A stretch of DNA of 64,000 bases, taken from NCBI GenBank assembly GCA_947034885.2, contig OX344753.2:19840001-19904000 (forward strand). The letters are read 5' to 3'. Made by a program: the position numbers and the translations under genes. This stretch comes from Thuidium tamariscinum (taxonomy: Eukaryota > Streptophyta > Bryopsida > Hypnales > Thuidiaceae). The notes beneath the pieces were generated by a model. That model saw only the letters and a program-made list of their open reading frames with translations, ran no database searches and was not told where the DNA came from. This document shows positions 24,372 to 36,410 of the stretch, one piece after another (position 1 is the first letter of the stretch; each line of letters opens with the position of its first letter).

Positions 24372-24599
24372 CACTAGAAGAAAACCCTGTTAGAATCCCC
24401 GAAAACACGTCATGTAGTTCATGTTGAGTTCCTGTTGCAAAACGCAGTCAAAATGCAGTGAAAACACAAAAAAACGCAAAAAATACATTTTCTGCGTTTT
24501 TTTGTGTTTTCACTGCATTTTGACTGCGTTTTGCAACAAGAACTCAACATGAACTACATGACGTGTTTTCGGGGATTCTAACAGGGTTTTCTTCTAGTG
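24372..24599. mobile_element. CACTA-type MITE 3 (228 bp, duplication ATA), near-perfect palindrome
   Basis: The ends CACTAGAAGAAAACCCTG are perfectly inverted and flanked by ATA (24369-24371 and 24600-24602). The entire element is one hairpin centred near 24486, with very few mismatches between arms, so it is recent. It shares CACTAGAAGAAAAC with MITE 1. It lies in a hAT intron region. Such a hairpin could feed small-RNA production if transcribed (inference). Confidence 0.9.
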
Positions 24600-25571
24600 A
24601 TAAAAACTAATCCATTATGACTAATCTAGTACAATGAAGAGAAGAATAAAAAAAATAGGGTGATAAGAGGAAATGCACCCTATTCGATCTCCTGCCAACC
24701 AAAAATATGACGTGAAAGAACCAAACAATGAATCCTAAACCCAACCTAATTGCGTAATTGATCTCTTGCAAGCTACTAAAGAAAACTAAAAACAACACAA
24801 AAAGACAACATCAAATCTTCGTCAATGATGAGACAAATCCACTGTCAAGTATCTTCTGCATAGTCTACAACAAGAAAGGAAAAAAATGGGGAAATAACAA
24901 GTCCACCTTCTCTGATCTTTTGTAAATCCAACATAGGATAAGAAAATAAATCGGGAGATATAATGATTCCCACCCTGCAAATCCAGCACAAGACAAGAAA
25001 AAAAATTGGGAGATATATTAATTCCCATCATGATTGATTCCTTCACATGACAAGAAAAAAAATCGAGAAATATAATGATTTCCACCATGACTAATTCCTT
25101 CGAGCAAAAGATGTGAAGAGCTAAGACATAAAACAAAGTCCAGCATAACTTAAGTGATACTAAATCAAAAACAGGTTTGTACAATTTGGATCACAAAAAT
25201 GGAACATGAAGCCCAAGTGAGCCATTTAGTTACATTCTTGTAGACAAGCCACCGCAAGCATGTGACGAGAATTCAATAGTGGCAACTTTACCACAGCTAT
25301 GAAGTGCCAAAATAAAACAAAACATTACAGATAGTAGACAGCCAGGCAACCAAGTAAAATAGAAGCAACAGGTTAAAACACACACACCCCAAAAAGAAAA
25401 AATAACTTGCCTGAGAAGTGACTCTTGATGTTATCTTGCAGCCTATTGTATTCTTCTTGCGTAACAAACAAGTGGTTTCCCATTTGCTTGTCGTGGCAAC
25501 GGGCATATACATGGGAGTTCTAAAATTGGAAAAGCAAATGTGAGGTTCCATTGTCTCCAGAGATAGGCCGC

Positions 25572-26198
25572 TGTCGTGATGTGGGCTATGTATTACGTAA
25601 ATTTAGGCATTTATGTTAATTCAAGGGAAATTCCAAGTATTGATGGGTTAGGGTTTTTTGGGTGGCTAGTCTCACCAGGAGGTTAGGTCTTTTTGGCGGC
25701 TAGTCTCACAAGGAGGTTAGGTCTTCAAAGGATATTTAAGAGGTGGCCTTTCCCCCTTGAATTCATCTTCATCATGGGATGTTAGATCATCTTTTTGGTT
25801 GGTCTCTTGTGTATTTGATTACTTTCCATTACTTGGAGTTGGAAATTGAGTGGTTGTGTTTGGGAGCCATCTTTTTGTTTGAAGTTGTATTTTGTTCTTT
25901 TTGTTGATATTGGTTTTATGCTGAGGGTGTCTTCTTCAAGCTTGAGAGTGTGGTAGGCAAACTCGAGGCGGCTTTGAGTGCTACCATTTCTGTTAGGTTT
26001 GAGAATCGAGGGTTGAGGTTTGAAATTGTGAGTTGGAGTTGTAGATCTTTTTGCTTAGACTTTATTCTTTTCGATAAGTGATAGGTTTAGCTTTTGGCTA
26101 TATAGTTTATTGTTTCTTTTCATTTCTTTTTACTTCATAGACATCTACTACAGCCAGAAGCCCCGTGCTTTTCCGGGTAGACTGCAATTCTTACGACA
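25572..26198 (+). repeat. 5' LTR
   Basis: 627 bp, TG...CA ended (TGTCGT/ACGACA), matching 48700-49326 almost exactly. The likely primer-binding region follows immediately (TTTGGTGAACCCGATGTG); I could not assign the tRNA. Confidence 0.92.
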
Positions 26199-26247
26199 TC
26201 TTTGGTGAACCCGATGTGAACATCCGGAGTAGTAGTGTTTGTGAGTT

Positions 26248-27795
26248 TTGAGAGGTGTGATGGGTCGTGAGGGAGGGTTTGGGGGTGATGGAGGTGGAGG
26301 TCCGCTAGACGATGGATTTGGTGGTGGAGGCAGAGTTCCAGATGTTGGTATGCTGTGTATGTTAGAGGCAATGAACCTGCTTTTGCAATGTCAGCAAGAT
26401 GTGCAGAAGAGGGAGGCTCATGCAACAAATGCGTTGCACTCTATTGTGAATCGGATGGATCAGTTCGATGGGTGTGACATTTCCAAGTACATCCGTTTCT
26501 ATACTCGTGAGATGGAGTTGAACAAGGTGGCCGAAGAAGAGATGGTTGCGAACTTCGAGTTGGCTGTGATTCCTGAGATTCGTGGACGAGTGCGGGAGCT
26601 GATGGATAGTAATGGAGAGAGTTGGCGTGATTTTGCCCAAGCATTGAAGGAGGAGTATTTTACGGAAGATTTAGAGAGGGTGACGAAAAGAACCTTTTTG
26701 GAGTGGGTTGCACGACCGGGTAAGGGTTTGACAGCAAACGAGCTACTTCGGGAGTTTGAGCGCCAGTTTGTGCAATTGACGGGGACTAAAAAGGCAACTT
26801 TGGAGGTGGAGAAGACAGAGCTATTCATACAAGCAGCAGATCCATGGTTACAAGAAAAGCTTGAGCGGCTTTTGGAGGATCGTAATGAAGAGCGTGGCTT
26901 GAAGTCTGATTGGAAGGATGTTGAAGGTGCGATGTCTTTACTTACGAAGAGGCAACGAGAGAGAGACAAATCTGTGGTGAGTAGTGCTAAGATTGAGGTA
27001 CCGATTGTAACACACTCTAAACCTTCTCATGTTCCAGCAAAGGTAGAAGACTCATCCATGGATGAATTAGTGAAGGGGATGCGGGATTTGAAGTTGAAGT
27101 TTGCTATGCTTGAAGAGAAGGGCCAAGTTTCAGGGGATTCAACATCAAAGCAGAAGATTGGACAGGCAGGTGGGCGATTGCCTCCTCGATGCATGTGGTG
27201 TGATAGTTTTGAGCATTCACGGAGAGATTGTCCTCATTTCACAGAGGCTTTGCGAAACAACATTGTATTTTTCAATGAGGGACGGATTCATTCACGAGGG
27301 ACAGGATTACCATTGGAGACGAACTTTGATAAAGGTGGTATGACGGTGTTAGCCGAGGGATTTGCAAAAGATCAAGCGAGTGTGAAGGCAGAGCGAAGTG
27401 CATATGGAGTTGGGCTTATTCATGATTGTGCAGGTGTGAGTATTGATGGACCAAATCATTTCAATGCGGTGTGGACGAGAGCTATGGAACTTGCTGAAGG
27501 CAAAGGACTTACAGAAGACAAGTTGTGTTTAGCAGGCAGTTCTATTCGACAGACTAAGGGGTGGGATGATCCGGTGGATAGCTTATCTGTTCATGCGTAT
27601 ATTGCAAGGAACCAGCATGAAGCACTAGTAGAAGAGAAGCGGAAAAGAGATGATGTTGGTGAAGGTACATCCAAGAGGGCCAACAGGACAGAGAGGACAC
27701 AACAGGCAAAGCCAGGGCCAGATGTTGCAATGAAAGGGAAGGTAAGGCTCCAGCTTACAAGCTACAATCGGATATTGAAGCTGCTACGGATTTGA
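26248..27795 (+). CDS. Gag-like ORF of the LTR element
   Basis: A 515-codon frame. The N-terminus is glycine-rich, followed by a retrotransposon-Gag-like helical region (FYTREMELNKVAEEEMVANFE, WRDFAQALKEEYF). A CCHC zinc knuckle (CMWCDSFEHSRRDCPHF) lies near residue 315-330, and the tail is basic. Its role in the family is to package element RNA. It is part of the fossil element described above. Confidence 0.75.
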   Translation: MRGVMGREGGFGGDGGGGPLDDGFGGGGRVPDVGMLCMLEAMNLLLQCQQDVQKREAHATNALHSIVNRMDQFDGCDISKYIRFYTREMELNKVAEEEMVANFELAVIPEIRGRVRELMDSNGESWRDFAQALKEEYFTEDLERVTKRTFLEWVARPGKGLTANELLREFERQFVQLTGTKKATLEVEKTELFIQAADPWLQEKLERLLEDRNEERGLKSDWKDVEGAMSLLTKRQRERDKSVVSSAKIEVPIVTHSKPSHVPAKVEDSSMDELVKGMRDLKLKFAMLEEKGQVSGDSTSKQKIGQAGGRLPPRCMWCDSFEHSRRDCPHFTEALRNNIVFFNEGRIHSRGTGLPLETNFDKGGMTVLAEGFAKDQASVKAERSAYGVGLIHDCAGVSIDGPNHFNAVWTRAMELAEGKGLTEDKLCLAGSSIRQTKGWDDPVDSLSVHAYIARNQHEALVEEKRKRDDVGEGTSKRANRTERTQQAKPGPDVAMKGKVRLQLTSYNRILKLLRI

Positions 27796-28334
27796 CGAAG
27801 GTGTTGGAAGAACGTATATTGAATGGAAAGGTGGAGTTTACCTTGGGTGAAGTCCTTGGGATTACAAAGCGGGAGTTCCATGAGGTTATTATGGACATCA
27901 TTAAGCAGAAGAGGCACAGTTTGGGAGATGCTACAACTACAGATGCTCAAGGTGTTAAGGTAGGGGAGGATGAAGAAGATGAAGATGTTATTGATCAAAT
28001 CTTTGGAGGTGTTGCAAGAATGGTATCAGTTCCAGAGGATGGAGAAATTCGGGCTTCAAGTCACTATTCTCGAAGTCATTGGGCGAGAGCTACTACAGAG
28101 ACATTGGTTAAGCTAGGAGACTTAGAAGAACCTATTGTTGCACTAGTGGATCATGGCTCGGAGATCAATCTAATGTCAAAGGGATTGTATGAGCAGGGCA
28201 AGTGGCCTATTGACACAGACCATGGGTGGCTAATTAGAGCAGCCAACAATACACGTGGAGACTTGTATGGAGCTTGTCCAAATGTGAGCGTGGTGATTGG
28301 AGATGTGAGGGATGAACAGAACTTCTTTGTGTAG
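27792..28334 (+). CDS. Protease-like region of the LTR element (fossil)
   Basis: The frame overlaps the end of the Gag-like ORF. An acidic stretch (GEDEEDEDVIDQIFGG) is followed by VALVDHGSEINLMS, the form of a retropepsin-like active site. No polymerase domain follows; the element is interrupted shortly downstream by the nested transposon. Confidence 0.55.
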   Translation: MTKVLEERILNGKVEFTLGEVLGITKREFHEVIMDIIKQKRHSLGDATTTDAQGVKVGEDEEDEDVIDQIFGGVARMVSVPEDGEIRASSHYSRSHWARATTETLVKLGDLEEPIVALVDHGSEINLMSKGLYEQGKWPIDTDHGWLIRAANNTRGDLYGACPNVSVVIGDVRDEQNFFV

Positions 28335-28667
28335 GTTAATTCTTCTTACCCTGTCATTTTTGGGCAGCCTTACATTACAGCTACACAGATGGAGACAAAA
28401 GTTATGGACAATGGTTCAGCATACATATGCTAGGATTAGAAGTCAGGATGGCAAGCAGGTTGTACAATTTTTGACTGTCTGTGCGGATCATGAGAGAAAC
28501 CGTGAGAGTTTGAGGGCTCATCCTTTGCCAAAGGTGAGTAGAGAGTTTGGTGAAGGTTTTGATTACATGAGGGATTTTCATTCAATGCCTTTGTGAGGCG
28601 GGGTTGCAATGGTGTAAGGGGTATTGAATTCTCGCAAAACAAAAAAGAAGATCAACGTCGCTAGTAC
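28335..28667 (+). other. Internal LTR-element sequence before the nested transposon
   Basis: Remainder of the LTR-element interior, running up to the GTGAGCGGGGAGC terminus. No separate gene. Confidence 0.5.
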
Positions 28668-29329
28668 GTGAGCGGGGAGCGGGGAGCAGCAAGTTGTGAG
28701 CGGGGAGCATTGATTTGGGATGAAAAAAAATAAAGTTGCATGAAAATGGATGAAAGTGGATGGAAAAAATGGATGAAAGTAGATGAAAGTAGATGAAAGT
28801 AGATGGAAAAAATGGATGAAGTTGGATGCAAAAATAGAAGACAATGGACGAAAAGAACAGATGAAAAAGGTAAAAATCAAAATATATACCATTCAAAATT
28901 GTAACTTCACTACTACAGTGCCTATGACCGTGGAAGTAAATTGTCTTAAAACCAAAGAAGTTGACAGTTGAATTGAATTGCTTTTGTGTCATATAATAAT
29001 TCTCAAATAGACCCATTACCGTGGACAATTTTAGAATTGATGATTGTGTAGATTTTGTTTCAAAAAGAAATGAGAGAATTCGAATTCTAAACTAAAAAAT
29101 TAAAATCAAAACACAATGGTTAGAAGAGAATGAAGGTACAAACACATGATATCAATGATGGAATATAATAAACCATAATGCAAAATATAGGTATAAGGAA
29201 AATAACAAAAATTACACAGTAATCTCAATGTTGAAAGTGAAATGGAAGTAGTGGCCCTTTTAGTCTCACTACATATACATTGATGAGTACAGAAGGTACA
29301 AAAGTTGATACTATTTTGCAATAAAAAAT
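28668..29329. repeat. Left terminal region of the MULE
   Basis: Short GAGCGGGGAGC repeats start it, followed by tandem GATGAAAGTA units (about 28740-28820), then the subterminal ACCGTGGA motifs. Reverse-strand frames here are low-complexity shadows. Confidence 0.6.
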
Positions 29330-32300
29330 CTAACTTAGAGCTAAATGATTTAATATCCCACTAAGAAGGATCTTCTTGACTTCATTGAAACTGAAACTTG
29401 GGGCATGAATGAAGGCATCTATTGCTGACTCAAGGTTGCAAATGATTGTAAAAACAAAATAGAGATGCTTACAATTTGCCCATTGTCCTTGCTTGCCTAA
29501 TGACTTTGTAGCCATTTCTTTGAAGTATGGACATGAGTACTCTGGAAATGATGAAATAGTAAGCATATATTGTTCAATTTTTGGCTCTAATCCAGAGTCA
29601 AGGCAAACAATGCAACCAAATCCAGGGTGAGGAACTATTGTTACCCGACGAATGCATGCCTTCAATGTAATTGCAGATGCGCAATTGTTCGCATGTTTTA
29701 CTGTTGGCGCCTTTGGATTTCGACGAATGGTTTTCCCTGACCGAATTTTTGGATGCTCATCTGGTATATATGGAACAGGATAAGCAGAGACCAAATCTAA
29801 ACCTGCTTCTCCACCAAACAATCTTCGGGGTGAAATAACTTGACGTTGTGGAAGCTGAAAGCCAGTAGTTTCAAATGCCAAAATCTCTTGCTTTGACAAA
29901 TTGGTACCCATTTTGACAGGCCATATGGCAGGGACATTAGGTCTTGACAACACCCACTTCCGACTTGTACCCTTCACACAACGTTCAATGTCGTCATTGC
30001 AAAAGAAAAATTGCATTTGCTCATTTCGATTTTTCTTGTAATTGGTCATCATTCCTGTATACGTTGGTGCTGCTGTAGCAATGTTGCTTTGGACAATCTT
30101 TGCTGTACACTTCTTCTTCAAAATAACTTGGAGGGCAAAGCAAGCCTTTGCTGAGGATTTAGGAAGCCTTGCAATGTGCCACTGAAACTCATCACAGTTG
30201 CTCTCTTGAATTGCTGACACATGAGGAACTCTGTAAGTAAAACCTTCTCTTAAATTGTCCTCAGTTGTCATCGGATCCTCCATCTCAGTATTTGCAGTAG
30301 GAATAACATCTTCAATAATAGGATTCAAATTTTGAGTGCTTGTGGAAGCTCTCTTCGATCTCATTTGAATGCGTGGATGAGAAAAATTCACTTTGTCTGG
30401 GCGGTGTGAATCATATTCACAGCCCAATGGCATATCTGGCTTGCGTTTTTGTGATCCAAACATTTCTTCACCTTCAAGACGAGGCTCCCTATTGAGAAAT
30501 TCTTTCACTTCTGGAATGTTGGACATAGCTTCAGTGAGCACCTTTGGATTCCCCGATCGTTGCGCTGATCGTTGGGCAACTCAGAGTAACAATTCTTCCT
30601 TTCCAGGTCCTGTTCCAGCTTGATTGCCTTTAAGATATTGATAATACTTGACCATTTGCATAAAGGCTCTTACATAGTCGTCAACAGTGGCAATATATAA
30701 ATCGTTTCCTCGATTTCCAGATTGTTGAAGCCACTTGTTATGAACAGTTTCGGCTAAATTGCAAGAAGGCATTTCCGCGAGCTCAGATTCACTAAGATTC
30801 TGAAATAACAATGAAATCAAAAATGAAAATTTTGTTAGGAAAAAATATAAATGTATTGTAAGTATAACATTATTACTATTAATGTTGATAGTATAACTAG
30901 TAATTAAAGTAAGAAGGAAATTATAATATGAATCAAGAAAAGACAATAAACTTTCTATCATCCAGGACAAAGAAAACAAACCTCTTTTTTAGTTCATGTC
31001 ATTCTTTTATCAAAAAACTAGGAGAGGAGGTTAAGCTATGTCATTGTCGTTGATGAAGTGGCAAGACATGCTAAATTATATCTATTTTCAATGTTACAAA
31101 AATAAAATGATTGAAGATTCAAATCTCATGATCTCAAGGATTATTGGTCTCTAATTTTATATACATTTTTTGATTAATAATGCAATAACTAATAACCCAT
31201 ACTGTCTTTGATGATTTATATATAGTAATTATAAGAATTGTAGTGAAATCATGTATACTATACATACATTTTCAAATTGACATTGTCTAAATGATTAGTA
31301 ATGGTTATAAAATTAAATTTTGAATTCTTTGCTATAAATAGATTTAAACAAATAGATATTTGAAATAGAATTGATGAAGAATAGATACTTACAAGTTGTT
31401 GAAATCCTCCCCATTGGTGGTAACGAAAATGCCAAAACGATAGCCAAAGTTCCAATCGATGAAGTCCTTCTTCTGTCGTAGCACCAGATGATAACCACCA
31501 AGCTTTGATGGCAAGATATCGAGTTTCTGATTCTTCAGAGGAAATAGCATTCTTGTATTGTTTGTATAGCAAATGATGCTGATCTTGTAAGTTTGATCGA
31601 ATATCAGCTTTTGTATGCTTTTCCATTGATTGAGTCCAATGGAAAAGACAAGTCCTTTCTTGGTTTTCCATTGGAACATGAATGTCACGTGACCCATAGA
31701 TTGTCCTCACAGCATTCCAATTTGCTTGGGTACTATCAGCCATAAATCCCTTGAATTTAAGGTGAGATACACCATGTCTTGCAAGAACCGAATTTAAGTT
31801 TTTCCAAAATACAATTTGAGCAGCATAGTCTTCAGATTGCATATCATAGACGGCAATAGTCATAACACGACAATACATGGAGTCGTAGACATGACATGCC
31901 ATGGTAGTCCAACCTTTAACACGTTTAACATGATCAAACATTAACCAAGCATCCTGAAGGTCATCGCCGGGTTGCATTCGCTTGACCAAATCTACTCCAC
32001 TACCAAGTCCAACTTTCGACATTTTGAAGACAAAAACTTTATCCATATCCGATCCTTGACCTGGAAATTTATTCTCTTGAACAAATGCCCAAGAGCTTGT
32101 ACCCCTCAATTTTGTAATGCTATCCATAACTCCAAACCTCCTTAAGTATTTGAATGAAGTTACCTCATTTCGAATATTTGGAGAGCTGAAATATTTGCAC
32201 TTGTCAAGAACTGGAAGAAGTTCATCAATGTTGAGGGTCTTCACTGGAACTCCATCTGGACGTAGCAATAATTCTCCCACAAGTTCTTTTGTAGCCTCCA

Positions 32301-33603
32301 ACACAATTGAAGAGTTTGTCGCAACTGGTGTTCTCTCCATTTGTTCACCAATAAGAATACGGGTTCGCTCCTTGATGTCTCTGAGTTCACCATCTTTGAC
32401 AGGATGTTGATGAATGCCAAGATGTACAAATGCACGAGAGAAGTTCTGTTTTCCAAACACGTAATATACCCTTGCAGAACATCTAGCAATACATGATGGA
32501 GGTTGCTTGCATATTTTACAAACAAGTGTTGATCCTTGAGGATGTGCACTTCCTACTTCAAATAGTGATGGTGTGAACCCTTCCCATTCTAGTTCATTGA
32601 CATGCTTGGTTCGATGAATACGACTAAGAAACTCACAACCCGGATTGATGCACTGAAGATGTCCTACACATGAAGATGTACGGAATGATAATCCCATGGT
32701 ATTTGTTATATTTGTTGTAATAGTTTAAGACCAGACATGCCCATCATACCGCTTATCCATCCCACTCATTTGCTTAGCTTGAGATAGAGCAGTGGAGGTA
32801 GTAGGTGGTGGAAACTCAAAAATGACATCTCCATTGAAAGTTGGAGGTAATACGCTCACTCTGTGAATAGTAATAGTGTCATAATCAATTTTTTTCAAGA
32901 CATTTCTACATCCCTTTAGTGTACGCAATTCTCTTAAACAATCAATGACAGATGTAATAGATTCTTTGCTACTAGAGGGATTGACAAATAATGGCTCATA
33001 AGAACTCAGCAAAGCACTCGAACAGGGCAAAGTACTTGAGCTGGGTAAAGTACTCGAGCAGGGTAAAGTACTCGAGCAGGGTAAAGTACTAGAATTAGTC
33101 AAAATACTAGAGCTTGGCAATGTACTAGAACTTGGCAAAGTAGACCTATGACATCGAATCTTAGAGCTTTGCAGTTGCTTGGGAGAATTGTCATCAGAAT
33201 CATCACTTAGAATGGTGACATCATTCAAACCAGGCTCTAATTTAACTCGTGTTGTTAAAGGTGTTTCACGAGAGGACGTAGAGGACTAACGAGGTGTAAA
33301 AACACTCGTAGAAGTTACCATGATGGATTCACGCAATCCATACACCCTAAATTGACCAGGCTTCAAATGCCACAATCTACCAACACCATCTGAAACAGGG
33401 ACTTGACCAATTGTGTGAGTAAGGTCTCCACTATGATCATCGAATACCTCTTCATCAATATAAAGTGAGTCCTCGTTCAACTGAAACCTAAGACTCAATC
33501 GAAATGCAGAAACCACAACAAATCCATCTTTGCCTACTAGAAACGTTATTGGAATCCCTTCACCATTCGCCCTTACAATAGCCATCTCTGTAAAGTCTAC
33601 CAT
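29330..33603 (-). pseudogene. MULE transposase gene (GCM/FAR1-like finger, DDE, SWIM), two exons
   Basis: Exon 1 is 33603-31393 (ends CTT|GTAAGT) and exon 2 is 30799-29330 (after TTTCAG), about 1,227 codons with three in-frame stops (TAG, TAA, TGA). In order: an N-terminal domain; a low-complexity tract of STLPSSS/STLPCSS repeats (~33000-33150); a zinc-finger-like CVGHLQCINPGCEF...H module; the DDE core (WLMFDHVKRVKGWTTMACH, TIAVYDMQSED, FKGFMADSTQANWNAV); LFHWTQSMEKHTK and WLSFWHFRYHQWGG; then in exon 2 a long tail ending in a SWIM-like finger (YSCPYF...ANCKHLYFVF). WRKY-GCM1-like finger + MULE DDE + SWIM is the known architecture of Mutator/FAR1 transposases. It would cut and rejoin the element ends. 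This copy is decayed. Confidence 0.82.
33000..33160 (-). repeat. In-frame minisatellite in the transposase gene
   Basis: About seven to nine units of a 21-24-bp repeat encode STLP(S/C)SS. Start and end are approximate (about 33000-33160). It lies between the N-terminal domain and the zinc-finger module and is probably a flexible linker. Confidence 0.8.
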
Positions 33604-34828
33604 TGCTTAAAGATTGAAGTCTCATAAAGATACCATTCTAATTTACGTCCATACTGCACTCAGAAGAAATGAATTGAAAAGAAAGAGATTGTGCTGGAAA
33701 CAAATATGTAGTTAGCAAATATGATGATGAAGTAGTTTACAACGGCTTTAGCAATAATTAGGAAATGGTTTGAAAATTTTTCAATGATGAATTCTGACAA
33801 CAGTTCAAGAAGTGACATTAATTTTGATCCCTTAAAAGAACCTCATTAGAAAAGAAAAGCAACTAAAAACACCTAATGGTGACATACTGACATAGTAGAC
33901 AATAAAGCATAGTACCAAATTTATTAATAATAGTATAAACTTGAATAAATTAATTAGATTAATAACAATCTAATTATAAAAATAAACATGTCTCATGTTA
34001 ATTAATTTAATAATGAGTATGAATTATGAATTAAAAAATAAATGAAATATAGTATATGTCAAGATTTTAGTTTGAAGTGGCCTACATTAGAAGTAGCCGT
34101 CATTTGTATAAAATAGGAACAAAGAATCAAAGGAAATACAAACATTTAAGTAGTGGGAGCGCCAAATCCACCTGCAGGTTTACGTTATAGTAGAAGATTG
34201 ATAGAGTATTTATATAAGAAATAACATTTAGAATAACAGATCCATCAGATTTCAAAATTTGAATAAACTTCAGACTTGTACAATTGTCATTTACCGTTGC
34301 CAGAGAGTTTAAGTTTTTCTTATTAGTACATCTTGCTTACCATCTTTATTAAAGTTGTAGGACATCATTGTAATACTTCTTTGGTCTTGAAAGCGTTTTG
34401 AATTTGTGTTACAGTAGCTATGCATCCAGTAGGTGATTTTTACTCTTGTTGTAAAAGAAGATTGTAGATTTGTGAGAGATGAGAATAATGCACCTTTGTC
34501 AATTTTTGAAGGCTTTGCATAGCTAAAAACATTATTTAAATTAGATTCAATGTTTATTAGAACTATGTCTACAGCTAGTAGGGTTGAATGATAGATAATT
34601 TGGAGGTGATAGAGACGATAGTATTGTGATGCTTGTTTCGGAATGTATGTGTGGTAGAACAGATGCTTGAAGAAATCAAGATCCTTAAGTCTCAGGTTGC
34701 AAGTAGGTTGATAAAAAAGAAGAGAAAAAGACGCAAACTATATTTGTGGCAAGACATATTTTTGATCTTTCCATTTAAAGTCAGTATGGAGCGGAAAGTC
34801 GAAAATTTAGCAACCGGATTTGTTTAGG
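33604..34828. promoter_or_regulatory. Head-to-head intergenic region of the MULE (left part)
   Basis: AT-rich DNA between the divergent transposase and ParB/methyltransferase-like genes. No strong TATA box was assigned. A 64-codon forward frame at 34633 (lysine-rich, RLIKKKRKRRK) has no partner evidence. The original spacer is interrupted by the CCGGA-rich insertion that follows. Confidence 0.4.
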
Positions 34829-35057
34829 GAACGGGTAAGATCCAGAAGTAGTACCAGATAATGTTGTAGAGACCGGTGGCAGAATAATTCCGGTTTATTA
34901 CGACGGAATACCGGAACGGAAAAATTCCGGACCCTACAGAACGGATTCTATCCGGATTCAGTCCCAGAACGGAACGGATGATTTCCGGACTTGGACCGAT
35001 CGGATGAGAACGGGAACGGATGATCAGGAACGGAATACCGGATCCATTTCTGGAAAG

Positions 35058-35066
35058 TATATAAGG
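35058..35066 (+). promoter_or_regulatory. TATA box of the CCGGA-rich element
   Basis: TATATAAGG lies about 350 bp upstream of the first ORF, with a GC-rich leader between; canonical for a plant RNA polymerase II promoter. Confidence 0.6.
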
Positions 35067-35414
35067 CCTGACATTTTCAGTTGGCCCATTTGCTCTCAGG
35101 CGCTTCGTTGTGTGTTTTTCAACCCTCAACGTTTTCCGCCTTTTCTGTGAGTTGGTTTTCCGCGCGTGTTTGGTGGCGCAATTTTTTGTGACGCGGCTGT
35201 CAGTATTAGCAGCGGGTGTTTTGTCAGAGCGGGCAGTTGTCAGCGGCGCGGGTTTCAGACTGTGCGCTGAGACGCTGGTGTGTGGAGAGGAGTGTGTGTG
35301 TATGTGCAGGTGGTTATTACGGGCAGATTACTTTTGTATTTGTGATTGTGAGTGTGTGTGAGGAACGGGACGTGCGGCTAGGAGAGGAGTGAGGTAGTTT
35401 TCCGGATAGTTGCC

Positions 35415-36200
35415 ATGCCGCAGCTACGCCGGAAGAGAACCGAGTCCACTACACCCCCACCCTCAGGGATAAAGCTGAAGAAAGTAGTTCCGCTCATCCC
35501 TTCCACAGAGCCGGAGAAAAGCAACTTGATGGCGGACTTAACCGCAATGGGGTGTCTAGGGTTAGCAGAGATACCCTGGGGTTTCAAGGAGGAGCGGATG
35601 GTGAAGGAGCTGAAGGGCAAGGTGTCGAATCAGTTCGACAACACGGCGCGGGGAATGCCGCACAAATGGACGGAGGCGCACTGGAGGGCCGTATACGGGT
35701 TCAAACACCAAGGGCACGAACCGGCCGGGAGGAAGGTAGACTTCCTCCAAAACAAGTTTAGTGGCACCCCTCACCCGAAGGACGGATACCGGATCATGGA
35801 CTGCAACGAAGACAGGCATAGGCGCCTGTTGAAGTTTCTGCTTCCGGTCCTTCATCCGGAGAAACCAACCCGGATCACGATCGGCCTGGCCAACACCATT
35901 TTCGGTGCGCTGATCGGAGACCGGAAAGTGGACTGGGGCCGGATCATACAGGACCTGATCACCCGGTTACTGAAGAACCTCGGAGGGAGTAGGGCAACTC
36001 CGATATCCCCCTACCTCTTCCACCTCTACCACCATCTACAGCTCCTTTCGGATACGGAAGAGAAGACGTGGCACACCCAGAAGATAGTCTTGATGTACGG
36101 GGAGACGTCAACGGATGATGAGGAGAGCTCCGAGTCCGAGACAGAGCGGGAGGACTCGGATAAGGGAGAGGAACCGGAAGTTCCGCTCGTGAAGCGGTAG
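35415..36200 (+). CDS. Hypothetical protein of the CCGGA-rich element, ORF 1 (261 aa)
   Basis: The N-terminus is basic and proline-rich (MPQLRRKRTE), the central domain globular (WTEAHWRAVYGF, RITIGLANTIFGALIGDRKVDW, ATPISPYLFHLYHHLQLL), and the tail acidic (STDDEESSESETEREDSDKGEEPE). The central part resembles putative plant-transposon/Gag-like proteins seen in many TE-derived predictions, but I cannot name a family. The start at 35415 is the first ATG after the TATA-led leader. It is probably element-encoded rather than a host gene. Confidence 0.55.
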   Translation: MPQLRRKRTESTTPPPSGIKLKKVVPLIPSTEPEKSNLMADLTAMGCLGLAEIPWGFKEERMVKELKGKVSNQFDNTARGMPHKWTEAHWRAVYGFKHQGHEPAGRKVDFLQNKFSGTPHPKDGYRIMDCNEDRHRRLLKFLLPVLHPEKPTRITIGLANTIFGALIGDRKVDWGRIIQDLITRLLKNLGGSRATPISPYLFHLYHHLQLLSDTEEKTWHTQKIVLMYGETSTDDEESSESETEREDSDKGEEPEVPLVKR

Positions 36201-36410
36201 AAGACCACACCGCCGAACACGAGGGGATCTCCTCCGGTCCGACACAATCCGGGAACGGAAGGCAGAGCGGGACCATCCGAACCGGGTCAGGCCGAACCAG
36301 CAGCAGAGGAAACGGATCCCAGTGATCCGTTCCTGCAACTGACGGAAATCCTGTGCAACATCCGAGCGGATTGGGAGGTCAAGCGGATCGTCCTGGAGAA
36401 CATCGCGGGG

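Larger units (their letters stand above)
22620..25571 (-). pseudogene. hAT-type transposase-like gene, C-terminal half
   Basis: On the reverse strand, in order: an exon piece next to the LTR insertion (LLFQF, NSHVYARCHDKQMGNH, about 25560-25400); a middle exon (RFPQQDLLDVFGIIYPQYWW... to VTMRENLEV, about 24210-23874); and the C-terminal dimerisation exon (YFKLAEIGCCLVLGSVEDEGCFSALKFLK, 22880-22620). The VLGSVEDE-x-CFS block is the hallmark hAT dimerisation domain; the architecture resembles ZNF862-like hAT-derived proteins. The first exon is continuous with 49327-50004 on the far side of the LTR element. With stops in several segments it is a relic, either of a transposon or of a domesticated gene. 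Confidence 0.75.
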
